From Cellulomonas sp. APG4 (lineage in GTDB: Bacteria > Actinomycetota > Actinomycetes > Actinomycetales > Cellulomonadaceae): 64,000 nucleotides of DNA. Made by a program: the position numbers and the translations under genes. Below, in pieces: positions 35,140 to 44,432 of this stretch. The stretch lies in assembly GCF_009996735.1 (NCBI RefSeq), contig NZ_JAACYI010000006.1, positions 62,001-126,000 of the forward strand, read 5' to 3'. The notes under the pieces were generated by a model. It was given only the letters and a program-made list of their open reading frames with translations. It was not told where the DNA came from and searched no databases. The stretch's first letter is position 1. Every line of letters starts with the position of its first letter.

Positions 35140-36707
35140 CGGATGCTCTCCTCGGTCGTCGGGACGGTCACCGTCGTCGGCAGCTCGGGCGCCTCGGCGA
35201 GGAGCGGGTGCCCCCAGCCGCTCTCGAGGAGCGCCTCGAGGGCTGCACCCACGCGGTAGAGCCGGTCGTCGGCGCGCGCGGGCGCGAGGATCTGGAAGCC
35301 CACCGGGAGGCCGTCGTCCGACAGCCCGTTGGGCACGGACATGCCCGGGACGCCCGCGAGGTTGGCCGGGATCGTCGCGATGTCGTTGAGGTACATCGCG
35401 AGCGGGTCGTCGAGCTTCTCGCCCAGCCGGAACGCCGTCGTCGGCGCGGTCGGCGAGACCAGGACGTCGGCCTGCTCGAACGCGGCCGCGAAGTCCTGCT
35501 GGATGAGGGTCCGGACCTTCTGGGCGCTGCCGTAGTAGGCGTCGTAGTAGCCCGCCGAGAGCGCGTAGGTGCCCAGGATGATGCGCCGCTTGACCTCGTC
35601 ACCGAAGCCCGCGCCGCGTGTGGCGGCCATCACGCGCTCGGCCGTGACCGGACCGTCCTCGGGCTCCACCCGCAGGCCGAAGCGCATGCCGTCGAACTTG
35701 GCGAGGTTGCTCGACGCCTCGCTCGGCAGGATCAGGTAGTAGGCCGCGAGCGCGTACCCGAAGTGCGGGCACGACACGTGCACCACCTCGGCGCCCGCCT
35801 CCCGCAGCAGGGCGACGGACTCGTCGAAGCGTGCGCGCACGCCGTCGGAGTAGCCCTCGCCGTTGAGCTCGTCGACGATGCCGACGCGCACGCCGGTCAG
35901 GTCGCCCGTGGCCCCGCGACGGGCCGCGCCCACGAGGTCCGGCAGCGCGTCGGTCAGGGAGGTCGAGTCCCGCGGGTCGTGCCCGCCGATCACCTCGTGC
36001 AGGAGCGCCGAGTCGAGCACGGTGCGCGTCACGGGCCCCGCCTGGTCGAGGCTCGACGCGAGCGCGACCAGGCCGTAGCGCGAGACTCCGCCGTAGGTGG
36101 GCTTGACCCCGACCGTGCCCGTCACGGCCCCCGGCTGGCGGATCGAGCCGCCCGTGTCCGTGCCGATCGCGAGCGGCGCCTCGAACGCGGCGACCGCCGC
36201 GGCGCTGCCACCCCCCGAACCGCCCGGGATGCGCTCGAGGTCCCACGGGTTGTGGGTGGTCCCGTACGCCGAGTGCTCGGTCGACGAGCCCATCGCGAAC
36301 TCGTCCATGTTCGTCTTGCCGAGGATCGGCATGCGCGCCGCGCGCAGGCGCTCGACCAGGGTCGCGTCGTAGGGCGGCACCCAGCCCTCGAGGATCCGCG
36401 ACCCGGCCGTCGTGGGCATGCCCTTGGTCACGACGACGTCCTTGACCGCGACGGGCACACCTGCCAGCGGGTGCAGCTCCTCGCCCGCGGCGCGGCGCGC
36501 GTCGACGTCACGCGCGGTCGCGAGCGCGTCCTGCGCCGACACGTGCAGGAAGGCGTGGACCGCGCCGTCGACGGCGGCGATCCGGTCGAGATGGGCCTGG
36601 GTCACCTCGACCGAGGTCACGCGTCCGGCCCGGAGGGCCTCGGCGAGCTCGGCGGCGCTCAGGCGGGTCAGCTCGGAGCTCGGTCCGGCGGCGTGGCGAC
36701 CGGGCAT
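35136..36707 (-). CDS. gatA: aspartyl/glutamyl-tRNA amidotransferase subunit A
   Basis: A 523-residue amidase-signature protein that releases ammonia from glutamine. The Gly/Ser-rich signature is seen as [34 protein letters not shown], with catalytic Ser-cisSer-Lys residues including the lysine in [18 protein letters not shown]. The start overlaps the gatC stop (TGATG type) and the end overlaps gatB, giving a tightly coupled gatCAB operon. Confidence 0.97.
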   Translation of the reverse strand: MPGRHAAGPSSELTRLSAAELAEALRAGRVTSVEVTQAHLDRIAAVDGAVHAFLHVSAQDALATARDVDARRAAGEELHPLAGVPVAVKDVVVTKGMPTTAGSRILEGWVPPYDATLVERLRAARMPILGKTNMDEFAMGSSTEHSAYGTTHNPWDLERIPGGSGGGSAAAVAAFEAPLAIGTDTGGSIRQPGAVTGTVGVKPTYGGVSRYGLVALASSLDQAGPVTRTVLDSALLHEVIGGHDPRDSTSLTDALPDLVGAARRGATGDLTGVRVGIVDELNGEGYSDGVRARFDESVALLREAGAEVVHVSCPHFGYALAAYYLILPSEASSNLAKFDGMRFGLRVEPEDGPVTAERVMAATRGAGFGDEVKRRIILGTYALSAGYYDAYYGSAQKVRTLIQQDFAAAFEQADVLVSPTAPTTAFRLGEKLDDPLAMYLNDIATIPANLAGVPGMSVPNGLSDDGLPVGFQILAPARADDRLYRVGAALEALLESGWGHPLLAEAPELPTTVTVPTTEESIR

Positions 36708-37003
36708 CAGTCCTCCTCGAGGATCTGGGGGACGGCGAAGCGACCACCCTCGGCGGCGGGTGCGGCGGCGAGGGCGTCGTCGACCGGGAGCGGCTCGGCC
36801 GGGACGTCGTCGCGGAACACGTTCGTGAGCGGCAGAGGGTGGCTGGTCGCGGGCACGTCGGGCGTGGCGATCTCGCTCACGCGCGCCACGGACTCGACGA
36901 TCACGTCGAGCTCACCCGCGAGGCGGTCGATCTCGGTCTCGGTCAGGTCGATCCGGGCCAGGCCGGCCAGGCGCGCGACCTCGTCACGGGAGAGGGAGGA
37001 CAT
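36707..37003 (-). CDS. gatC: aspartyl/glutamyl-tRNA amidotransferase subunit C
   Basis: A 98-residue GatC that wraps between subunits A and [43 protein letters not shown], then the extended [14 protein letters not shown] segment. GGAGG occurs just after the start on the opposite sense only; upstream there is a TAGACT hexamer eight bases before the ATG, so the operon may be leaderless. Confidence 0.95.
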   Translation of the reverse strand: MSSLSRDEVARLAGLARIDLTETEIDRLAGELDVIVESVARVSEIATPDVPATSHPLPLTNVFRDDVPAEPLPVDDALAAAPAAEGGRFAVPQILEED

Positions 37004-37011
37004 GGTCGCCG

Positions 37012-37017
37012 AGTCTA
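37012..37017 (-). promoter_or_regulatory. -10-like hexamer upstream of gatC
   Basis: TAGACT on the minus strand, eight bases before the ATG. Confidence 0.4.
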
Positions 37018-37057
37018 GTGGTGCCCCGTCACCGGGACGACGACCGGACCCGGCCGG

Positions 37058-38311
37058 TCAGCCCGCACGCGCCGGCGGCGCGGTGTCGGCCGGGCGCGCC
37101 GGCGGCGCGGTGCTCTCGCGCACCACCAGCGAGACCGCGAGGTCCATCCGCGTGCTCGACGGGCGCTCACCTCGGCTGAGCGCGAGGACCAGGCGCGTGG
37201 CCTGCTCGGCCATCTCCATGAGCGGCTGCTCGACGGTGGTCAGCGTGGGCCCCACCCAGCGGGCCACGTCCAGGTCGTCGTAGCCCACCACGGACAGGTC
37301 GCGCGGGATCTCGAGGCCCAGCTCCCGCGCGGCCTTGTACACACCGAGGGCCTGCAGGTCGCTGCCGGCGAAGATCGCCGTGGGAGGGTCGTCGAGCTGC
37401 AGCAGGTCACGGCCGTGGCGATGGCCGCCGTCGACGTAGAAGTCTCCGTGTCGCACGAGCGCAGGGTCGTACACGATCCCGTGGCCCTCGATCGCGGCGC
37501 GGTAGCCGGCGATGCGGGCGCGGCTGCACGCGACGTCCACGGCGCTGCCGATCATGCCGATGCGTCGGTGGCCCAGCCCGAGCAGGTGCCGTGTGGCAGC
37601 GAGACCACCGCTGAAGTTGGCCGAGCCGATCGACGGGACGTCGTCGCTCTCGTCGCCCACCGGGTCCACGATCACGAACGGGATGTTGCGGGCCTCGAGC
37701 TGACGCCGCTGCGCGGGCTCGAGGTCGGAGAACACCATGATCACGCCGAGCGGTCGGCGCTTGAGCGCACTCTCGAGCCACTCCTTGCGCGGGACACGTC
37801 CCTCGCCGCACTCCGAGAGCACCACCTCGACGCCCGCGTCGCGCGCGACCTCCTCGACGCCGCGGATCAGCTCCATCGCCCAGGCGCTGCCGAGCTGGTG
37901 GAAGACGAGGTCCACCATCGGGGCCGTGGCCGGCGACGCGGCCCTGCGGCGCCGGTAGCCGTGCTGGTGGATGAGCTCCTCGATGCGCTCACGCGTCGCG
38001 TCCGCGACATCGGCGCGGCCGTTGAGCACCTTGGAGACGGTCGGCACCGAGACCCCGGCCTCCTGGGCGATCGTTGCGATCGTCGTGCGTGGGGTGGTGA
38101 TCTCCGTCAACCCTTCAGCTCCCGCCCGGGTCCGGGCCCGGGACGCCGCGGCACCGTCGTGCCCCACGGACGATCGTAGCCGTCCGGACCGCCTCCACGG
38201 GGTCTCGTCGTCCGCCCGCGTGCCGGGCCCGGTCGCCACCGACGAGGCGGCGCCGTCCTCGCCGACACCACGAGGTGTCGCCGCGTCGCCCGAGACTTTC
38301 GACCCCGCCAT
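37058..38311 (-). CDS. LacI-family regulator downstream of the GH67 gene
   Basis: A LacI regulator of up to 417 residues. The helix-turn-helix (TTIATIAQEAGVSVPTVSKVLNG) starts only at about residue 73. The chosen ATG has GGGAGGG four bases upstream and lies 25 bases after the GH67 stop. However, the 70-residue extension is unusual and includes an operator-like CGAAAGTCTCG (38291-38301). Alternative starts are GTG at 38167, five bases after TACGAT, or a TTG directly before the HTH. The sugar-binding domain (about 135-400) includes VIMVFSDLEPAQRRQLEARNIPFVIVDPVGD and IFAGSDLQALGVYKAA. Likely controls GH67. Confidence 0.85.
   Translation of the reverse strand: MAGSKVSGDAATPRGVGEDGAASSVATGPGTRADDETPWRRSGRLRSSVGHDGAAASRARTRAGAEGLTEITTPRTTIATIAQEAGVSVPTVSKVLNGRADVADATRERIEELIHQHGYRRRRAASPATAPMVDLVFHQLGSAWAMELIRGVEEVARDAGVEVVLSECGEGRVPRKEWLESALKRRPLGVIMVFSDLEPAQRRQLEARNIPFVIVDPVGDESDDVPSIGSANFSGGLAATRHLLGLGHRRIGMIGSAVDVACSRARIAGYRAAIEGHGIVYDPALVRHGDFYVDGGHRHGRDLLQLDDPPTAIFAGSDLQALGVYKAARELGLEIPRDLSVVGYDDLDVARWVGPTLTTVEQPLMEMAEQATRLVLALSRGERPSSTRMDLAVSLVVRESTAPPARPADTAPPARAG
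38291..38301. promoter_or_regulatory. LacI-type operator-like site 1 near the regulator gene
   Basis: CGAGACTTTCG (reverse CGAAAGTCTCG), an odd-length near-palindrome shared with sites at 40425-40435 and 40567-40577. Confidence 0.45.
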
Positions 38312-38336
38312 CGCGCCCTCCCCAGGTCGCCCGACC

Positions 38337-40358
38337 TCAGTGGATCGCCCGGCCGTGGGCGTCCGGGACCCCGGACTTGCGCCAGAAGTAGGTGGTGATC
38401 TGGTCGCGCCACTCACGCGCGCTCCGCAGCTGCTCGGCCATGCGCCGGGAGACCTCGTCGGAGACCTCGGCCGCCACCAGGTGCGCCACACCCTGCCAGC
38501 GCGTGACCATCGCCTCGACCTCCTCGACCCCGACGAAGTGCGTGTCGTAGATGTGCTGGATGACGGTGCTGCCCGTGCGCAAGGTGTGGTCGTAGGGCAG
38601 GTGGTGGAAGAAGAGCGCGAGCTCGGTGGGACACGTCGTGACGTCCTCGTAGGTCGAGGCCCACGGCTCGTGGTACTGACCTGCGAACCCCGTGCCCGTC
38701 GCCACCGTGCGGTCCACGCCCACGCCGTCGCGGTCGGCGAAGTGGTAGGTGCCCCAGGCCGTGTACTCGTACCCGTCCACGCTCGGCCCGTAGTGACTGC
38801 CGGGGTTGACCATCCAGCCGACGCCGAGCGGCGCCGTGTAGCGCTCGTACGTGAGCCACGAGCCCGCCATGATCTCGCGCAGCGCCGCGTGCACCTCGTC
38901 CGCGCCGGGGAACGTCAGCGCGAGCCACTCGTCGAGCACGACGTCGGGAGCGAGCGTCGGGTCCCAGGCGAGCCGTCCGAACCCGTACAGGTTGGCCTGG
39001 GCGAGCGGGTGACCCGTCCACGTGCGGTCGTCACCGACGTTCGAGACCGCGCACACCCCGGACACCGGACGGGCGAAGGTGCGGCCCGCCGCGATCTCGC
39101 GCACCGGCGCGCCGTCGTCCCCACGCGTCGGGAAGTCGAGCACCTCGCGCCACTGCGGCACGAGGTAGCACACGTGCTTCTGGTGACCGGTGTACTCCTG
39201 GGTCACCTGGAACTCGACCGCGACGTTGGTCCGCTCGAGCCCACCGATGAGCGGCGACACGGGCTCGCGCACCTGGAAGTCCATCGGCCCCATCTTCACC
39301 TGGAGCACCACGTTGTCCGCGAAGCGCCCGTCGAGCGGCATGAAGTGGTCGTACGCGGCACGGGCGCGGTCGGTGCTGCGGTCACGCCAGTCCTGCTGGT
39401 GGTCGTAGACGAAGCAGCGCCAGAAGACGCGGCCGCCGTGCGGCTCGAGTGCGGCGGCGAGCAGGTTCGCCCCGTCCGCGTGGTCGCGCCCGTAGCTGAA
39501 CGGGCCCGGACGGTTCTCCGAGTCGGCCTTGACCACGTAGCCGCCGAAGTCCGGGATCGCCTCGTAGACGGCGTCCGTGGTGCGGCGCCACCAGGCCGCG
39601 ACGTCGGGGGCGAGAGGGTCCGCGGTGGCGAGACCGCCGAGCTCGATGGGCGCGGCGAAGTTGACGCTCAGGTAGGCCGCGATGCCGTACTCGCGCAGGA
39701 TCCCGGCGAGGTCGGCGACGTCGGCCAGGTGCTCGGTGAGCAGCCGGCTCTCGTCCGCGTGCACGTTGACGTTGTTGAGCGACAGCGCGTTGATCCCCAC
39801 CGACGCCAGCAGGCGCGCGTAGTCGCGGATGCGGGACCTGTCGGCGACCACCCGGCCGTCCGCGTAGAAGATCGACCTGCCCGCGTACCCGCGTTCGACC
39901 GAGCCCATCGGCCCGTCGGCACGCATGTTGTCCCACTGGTTGATCATGCGGACGGGGTTGCCCGGCACGTCGAGCACGGGGACGTCGGTCGTGAGCAGCT
40001 GCTCGCCGTGGCGCTGGAGCGCGTAGAAGCCGTGCAGCAGTCCACGCTCGTCGAGCGCCGTGACGACGACGCCCTCGTCGTCGGGCACGACGGCGTACCC
40101 GTCGGCCGTCAGCCCCTCCGGGACGCGGCCGACGACGTCGTCGTCGCCCTCGGCGGTGAGGTCGCCGACCGTCGCGACGAGTACGCGCCCGCGACCGGCC
40201 ACGGGAGCGAGGCCCGTGAGCGCACGCAGCAGGTCGACATCGCGTCGCACGGTCGCCGCGCATCCGTCGCCGCGCACGACGACCTCCCGGTCGAGCAGCG
40301 CGCGCGCGTTCTCGGGTCGCAGCCAGCACGGGTCGGACGTGGCGAAGTACGGATCCAC
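38337..40358 (-). CDS. aguA: glycoside hydrolase family 67 alpha-glucuronidase
   Basis: A 673-residue GH67 enzyme without signal peptide, removing (4-O-methyl)glucuronic acid from the end of xylo-oligosaccharides in the cytoplasm. The three catalytic acids have family context: E281 in VVKADSENRPGPFSYGR, D360 in QVKMGPMDFQVREP, and E388 in VEFQVTQEYTGHQKH. The GTG start follows GGAGG. A good LacI-type site lies 67-77 bases upstream. Together with the GH3/GH43 operon it completes debranching of glucuronoxylan fragments. Confidence 0.95.
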   Translation of the reverse strand: MDPYFATSDPCWLRPENARALLDREVVVRGDGCAATVRRDVDLLRALTGLAPVAGRGRVLVATVGDLTAEGDDDVVGRVPEGLTADGYAVVPDDEGVVVTALDERGLLHGFYALQRHGEQLLTTDVPVLDVPGNPVRMINQWDNMRADGPMGSVERGYAGRSIFYADGRVVADRSRIRDYARLLASVGINALSLNNVNVHADESRLLTEHLADVADLAGILREYGIAAYLSVNFAAPIELGGLATADPLAPDVAAWWRRTTDAVYEAIPDFGGYVVKADSENRPGPFSYGRDHADGANLLAAALEPHGGRVFWRCFVYDHQQDWRDRSTDRARAAYDHFMPLDGRFADNVVLQVKMGPMDFQVREPVSPLIGGLERTNVAVEFQVTQEYTGHQKHVCYLVPQWREVLDFPTRGDDGAPVREIAAGRTFARPVSGVCAVSNVGDDRTWTGHPLAQANLYGFGRLAWDPTLAPDVVLDEWLALTFPGADEVHAALREIMAGSWLTYERYTAPLGVGWMVNPGSHYGPSVDGYEYTAWGTYHFADRDGVGVDRTVATGTGFAGQYHEPWASTYEDVTTCPTELALFFHHLPYDHTLRTGSTVIQHIYDTHFVGVEEVEAMVTRWQGVAHLVAAEVSDEVSRRMAEQLRSAREWRDQITTYFWRKSGVPDAHGRAIH

Positions 40359-40424
40359 TCGGCCTCCTCGGTCTCCCGCGCGCGGCGGACCGGTGACCGG
40401 TGCGCCCGCTCCGTTGCGGGGTGG

Positions 40425-40435
40425 CGATACTTTCG
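40425..40435. promoter_or_regulatory. LacI-type operator-like site 2 upstream of GH67
   Basis: CGATACTTTCG, inside the longer palindrome GGCGATACTTTCGCC (40423-40437), placed about 70 bases before the GH67 start. Confidence 0.6.
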
Positions 40436-40489
40436 CCGATGCGATCGATACCTCAGCCTAGCCAGACGACCGCTCAGGAGGGAAGTCCG

Positions 40490-40918
40490 TCAGGTGATGG
40501 GTGCCGTCGCACGGCGGGCGAGGTCGAGAACCGCGAGTCCGAGGGCCTCGGCGGCGGCGTCGGCTGCGAAAGTTTCCGTCCCGCCGTCCCGGCGGGTCGT
40601 GACGACCCACGGTTCGGCGCCGTCGGGGTCCGTCTGCTCGAGCGAGACGAACGTGCGACCGAGGAGCGTGCGCAGCTGGTCCTCGCGCGGCAACCACAGC
40701 GCGTCGTCCTGCGCGACCGAGTCGAGAGCCCACTCGGTGGTCCCGTTGAAGCCGAGGATCGTGCCCGTCGGGTACTCACGCGCCTCGATCGTCATCTCGC
40801 TCAGGGTGAAGACCTCGCCGTCGAGCTCGGGCTGCGGGATGACGAACCGGTCCCCCGCGGCGGGGGACCACCGGACGCCCGCGTCGCGCAGGGCCTGGGC
40901 GAGGTGCTGGGAGATCAT
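40490..40918 (-). CDS. conserved actinobacterial protein of unknown function
   Basis: A 142-residue soluble acidic protein. MISQHLAQALRDAGVRWSPAAGDRFVIP and LPREDQLRTLLGRTFVSLEQTD resemble small proteins often labelled pilus assembly protein CpaE in actinobacterial genomes, a label I do not trust. No pilus genes are nearby. A GTG six codons upstream (40936) is an alternative start; neither has a clear ribosome site. Same strand as the GH67 gene but separated by the operator region. Confidence 0.7.
   Translation of the reverse strand: MISQHLAQALRDAGVRWSPAAGDRFVIPQPELDGEVFTLSEMTIEAREYPTGTILGFNGTTEWALDSVAQDDALWLPREDQLRTLLGRTFVSLEQTDPDGAEPWVVTTRRDGGTETFAADAAAEALGLAVLDLARRATAPIT
40567..40577. promoter_or_regulatory. 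LacI-type operator-like site 3
   Basis: CGAAAGTTTCC, with the symmetric core GAAAGTTTC, lies in the 3' part of the neighbouring gene, about 210 bases upstream of the GH67 start. It could be an auxiliary operator for looping with site 2. Confidence 0.4.
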
Positions 40919-41009
40919 CGGCCCAGTATCGGTCACCCGCCGGGCGGCGGCGCTGCGACCGCCGCCCGGCAGGTGCCACCCTCACCGGCTCACCCCAGGG
41001 GAACCACCC

Positions 41010-42014
41010 TCACCGCGTGCTGAACGCGGCGTCGAACGACGCCGACGGCGGGTCGAACGCGAGCCGGCGCACGAAGGCGAGCGCCTCGGGCGCCCCGACG
41101 AGCCGGTCCATGCCGGCGTCCTCCCACTCGACCGAGACGGGCCCGTCGTACCCGATCGTGTTGAGCATGCGGAACGAGTCCTCCCACGGCACGTCGCCGT
41201 GGCCGGTCGAGACGAAGTCCCAGCCGCGGCGCGGGTCGGCCCACGGCAGGTGCGAGCCCAGGCGGCCGTTGCGGCCGTTGCCGACACGGCGCTTCGCGTC
41301 CTTGCAGTCGACGTGGTAGATCCGGTCCCGGAAGTCCCACATGAACCCCACCGGGTCGAGGTCCTGCCAGACGAAGTGGCTAGGGTCCCAGTTGAGGCCG
41401 AACGCCTCGCGGTGCCCGATCGCCTCGAGCGTGCGCACCGTCGTCCAGTAGTCGTAGGCGATCTCGCTCGGGTGCACCTCGTGCGCGAACCGCACGCCCA
41501 CCTCGTCGAACACGTCGAGGACGGGGTTCCACCTGTCCGCGAAGTCGCGGTACCCGGCCTCGACCAGCTCCTCGCTCACCGGCGGGAACATCGCGACGTA
41601 CTTCCAGATCGACGAGCCGGTGAAGCCGACGACGGTCCGCACGCCGAGGTTCGCGGCAGCGCGCGCGGTGAGCTGCATCTCCTCGGCGGCACGCCGTCGC
41701 ACCCCCTCGGGGTCGCCGTCGCCCCACACGCGGTCGCTCAGCATGCCGCGGTGGCGCTCGTCGATCGGGTCGTCGCACACGGCCTGGCCCGTGAGGTGGT
41801 TGGAGATCGCCCAGACCCGCAGCCCGTGCTCCTCGAGCAGCGCGAGCTTCGCCTGGACGTACGCCTCGTCCTCGGCCGCGCGTCGCACGTCGAGGTGGTC
41901 GCCCCAGCAGGCGATCTCGAGGCCGTCGTACCCCCAGCCCGCGGCGAGCCGCACGACCTCCTCGAACGGGAGGTCGGCCCACTGGCCCGTGAACAGCGTG
42001 ATCGGTCGTGCCAT
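41010..42014 (-). CDS. sugar phosphate isomerase/epimerase family TIM-barrel protein
   Basis: A 334-residue xylose-isomerase-like TIM barrel (AP endonuclease 2 family). Metal-binding positions appear in [32 protein letters not shown] and VEWEDAGMD, i.e. Glu, Asp/His, Asp and Glu as in inosose dehydratase or sugar epimerase relatives. It is the last gene of the operon ABC transporter, Gfo/Idh/MocA oxidoreductase, isomerase, 30 bases after the oxidoreductase. It likely interconverts the keto-sugar made by that enzyme. Confidence 0.88.
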   Translation of the reverse strand: MARPITLFTGQWADLPFEEVVRLAAGWGYDGLEIACWGDHLDVRRAAEDEAYVQAKLALLEEHGLRVWAISNHLTGQAVCDDPIDERHRGMLSDRVWGDGDPEGVRRRAAEEMQLTARAAANLGVRTVVGFTGSSIWKYVAMFPPVSEELVEAGYRDFADRWNPVLDVFDEVGVRFAHEVHPSEIAYDYWTTVRTLEAIGHREAFGLNWDPSHFVWQDLDPVGFMWDFRDRIYHVDCKDAKRRVGNGRNGRLGSHLPWADPRRGWDFVSTGHGDVPWEDSFRMLNTIGYDGPVSVEWEDAGMDRLVGAPEALAFVRRLAFDPPSASFDAAFSTR

Positions 42015-42044
42015 GTCAGCTCCTCGTGGTGTGTTCGGTGCCGC

Positions 42045-43226
42045 TCAGCCGGCGACGTCGGTCCAGGTGCTCGACGCGCCCGCACTGCGTTCGACCGCGT
42101 CGAGCACGCGCTGCACCTGCAGCCCGTCGGCGAAGGACGGACGCGGCTGCTCGCCCGCGCCGAGCGCACGCACCAGGTCGACGGCCTGGTGGACGAACCC
42201 GTGCTCGTAGCCGAGCCCGTGACCGGCGGGCCACCACGCACCCACGTACGGGTGGTCGGGCTCGGTCACGACGATCCGCCGGAACCCCGCGACGCGCGCG
42301 TCGTCGGCCGCGTCGAACAGGTGGAGCACGTTCATGTCCTCGAAGTCGAACGCGATCGAGCCCCGTGTGCCGTTGACCTCGACCCGGATGGCGTTCTTGC
42401 GACCCCAGGCCATGCGCGTCGCCTCGAAGGTGCCGATCCCGCCACCCGAGAACCGGGCCGTGAACAGCGCGGCGTCGTCGACCGTGACGCGACCGCGCTC
42501 CGCCCCGGCCGAGCCGTGCAGGCCCGAGAACTCCGTGGCCACGGGGCGCTCGTGGACGAACGTCTCGAGCATGCCGCTGACCCCCGTGACCACCTCGCCG
42601 GTGATGAACTGCGTGAGGTCGACGACGTGCGCCGCGATGTCGCCCAGTGCCCCGGACCCGGCCTTGGCGCGGTCGAGCCGCCACGAGAGCGGCGCGGCCG
42701 GGTCGGCGAGCCAGTCCTGCAGGTACTGCGCGCGCACCTGGCGCACCGCCCCGATGCGGCCCTCGGCGACGAGCTCGCGGGCGAGCGCGACGGCCGGCAC
42801 CCGCCGGTAGGTGAAGCCGACCATCGCGCGCACCCCGCGCGCGCTCGCCGCCTCGGCCGCGGCGGTCATCGCCTCGGCCTCGGCCACCGAGTTGGCGAGC
42901 GGCTTCTCGCACAGCACGTGCTTGCCGGCCTCGAGCGCGGCGACCGCCATCTCCGCGTGCGTGTCACCGGGGGTGCAGATGTCCACGAGGTCGACGTCGT
43001 CCCGCTCGATCAGCCGCCGCCAGTCGGTCTCGGCATCGTGCCAGCCGAGCCGCCGCGCCGCGGCGTCGACCGCGTCACGGCTGCGGCCCGCGACCACGGT
43101 CATCTCCGGACGCAGGGGCAGGTCGAAGAACCGCGGGGCGACGCGCCACGCCTGCGAGTGCGCCGCGCCCATGAAGGCGTAACCGATCATCCCGATCCCC
43201 AGGCGGGGAACGTCCTCGTGCGTCAT
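42045..43226 (-). CDS. Gfo/Idh/MocA-family NAD(P)-dependent oxidoreductase
   Basis: A 393-residue dehydrogenase with the Rossmann start LGIGMIGYAFMGAAHSQAW, the DLVDICTPGDTHAEMAVAALEAGKHVLCEKPLANS segment with the EKP lysine, and the C-terminal sugar-binding domain including GDIAAHVVDLTQFITGEV with the catalytic His/Asp region. The substrate is a sugar or polyol; inositol-type compounds are possible given the neighbours, but unproven. Confidence 0.92.
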   Translation of the reverse strand: MTHEDVPRLGIGMIGYAFMGAAHSQAWRVAPRFFDLPLRPEMTVVAGRSRDAVDAAARRLGWHDAETDWRRLIERDDVDLVDICTPGDTHAEMAVAALEAGKHVLCEKPLANSVAEAEAMTAAAEAASARGVRAMVGFTYRRVPAVALARELVAEGRIGAVRQVRAQYLQDWLADPAAPLSWRLDRAKAGSGALGDIAAHVVDLTQFITGEVVTGVSGMLETFVHERPVATEFSGLHGSAGAERGRVTVDDAALFTARFSGGGIGTFEATRMAWGRKNAIRVEVNGTRGSIAFDFEDMNVLHLFDAADDARVAGFRRIVVTEPDHPYVGAWWPAGHGLGYEHGFVHQAVDLVRALGAGEQPRPSFADGLQVQRVLDAVERSAGASSTWTDVAG

Positions 43227-43299
43227 GGACGCCGTCCTCTCGTCTCGTCCGGTGCGCGCCCGCGGCCCGTGCCGCGGGCGCGCCCTCCCTGCGGCAGGT

Positions 43300-44355
43300 T
43301 CAGGACTCGAAGGCCGTCGGCAGGTACTCCTCGACGTTCTCCTTGGTGACCACGGGCGCGTAGAGCTGGACGGTGCGGGGCACCTCGACCTCGACCAGGT
43401 CGCTGAGCGCCTTGCCCTGGACGATCAGGCGCGCGAGCCGGATGCCGTCCGCCGCCTGCGTGGACGGGTAGATGACGGTCGCCTTGAGCACGGAGTCGTC
43501 GGCCTGGATGGCGCGCATGACGTTCGCCGAGCCGGCGCCGCCGACCATGAGGAACTCGTCGCGACCGGCCTCGTCGATCGCTGCGAGCACACCGACGCCC
43601 TGGTCGTCGTCGTGGTTCCAGAGCGCGTCGATCTGCGGCGCGGCCTGCAGCAGGTTGGCCGCGGCGGACTGACCACCCTGGACCGTGAAGTCGGCTGCGA
43701 CACGGTTGTCGACGTCGAGCCCGCAGTCCGCGAGCGCGTCGGCGAAGCCCTGGCTGCGGTCCTGGGTGAGCGGCAGCGAGTCGATGCCGGCGATCTCGGC
43801 GACGACCGCGTCGGGGTTGTCGCCGACCTGCTCGCAGATGTACGTCCCCGCGCTCACGCCCATGCCGTAGTTGTCGCCGAGCACCGTGGTGCGGGCCGCG
43901 AACGGGCTCGCGAACTCGCGGTCGACGTTGACGACGGCGATCCCGGCCTCCATCGCCTCCGTCGCGACCTCGGTCAGCGCGGCGCCGTCGAACGGCAGGA
44001 GCACGATGGCGTCGACGCCGTCGTTGATGAAGGTCTCGACCTGGCTGATCTGGAGGTTGACGTCGTTGGTCGCCTCCGCGACCACCAGCTCGACGTCGTC
44101 GTACTTCGCGGCCTCGTCGAGGGCGGCCCGGGTGATCGCACCCATCCAGCCGTGGTCGGCGGCCGGCGCCGAGAAGCCGATGGTGACCGTCTCGCCCGTC
44201 TCGTCGTTGTTCGAGGTCGCGCCCTGGGCGGTGTCGCCGCCGTCCTCCTCGTCCTGCGGCTCGGGCGTGTTGGACGTGCATCCGGCGAGCAGGACGGCGG
44301 ACGCGGCGAGTGCTCCGGTGGTGAGCATCCAGCGGCGGCGCAGGTGTGCGGACAT
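43300..44355 (-). CDS. ABC transporter sugar/polyol-binding lipoprotein (ribose-binding-protein type)
   Basis: A 351-residue class I-type binding protein. The signal ends LLAGC with lipidated C26, followed by an acidic tether (27-55). The mature domain begins VTIGFSAPAADHGWMGAITRAALDEA and holds LLPFDGAALTEVATEAMEAGIAVVNVDREF and IDALWNHDDDQGVGVLAAIDEAGR, as in ribose or rhizopine binding proteins. The ATG has AAGGAGG five bases upstream. It follows the permease with a 77-base gap. Confidence 0.93.
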   Translation of the reverse strand: MSAHLRRRWMLTTGALAASAVLLAGCTSNTPEPQDEEDGGDTAQGATSNNDETGETVTIGFSAPAADHGWMGAITRAALDEAAKYDDVELVVAEATNDVNLQISQVETFINDGVDAIVLLPFDGAALTEVATEAMEAGIAVVNVDREFASPFAARTTVLGDNYGMGVSAGTYICEQVGDNPDAVVAEIAGIDSLPLTQDRSQGFADALADCGLDVDNRVAADFTVQGGQSAAANLLQAAPQIDALWNHDDDQGVGVLAAIDEAGRDEFLMVGGAGSANVMRAIQADDSVLKATVIYPSTQAADGIRLARLIVQGKALSDLVEVEVPRTVQLYAPVVTKENVEEYLPTAFES

Positions 44356-44432
44356 GACTTCCTCCTTGAAGTGACGGACGGCAGTGCTGCGGAAGGGTGC
44401 GTGCTGCGGGTGGGCGTGTGCTGCGGATGGGG

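Noticed and set aside
37971-43349. A 1792-codon open frame antisense to LacI, GH67, isomerase and oxidoreductase genes
   Set aside because: Spans several independent genes on the other strand; low-complexity composition and no domains.
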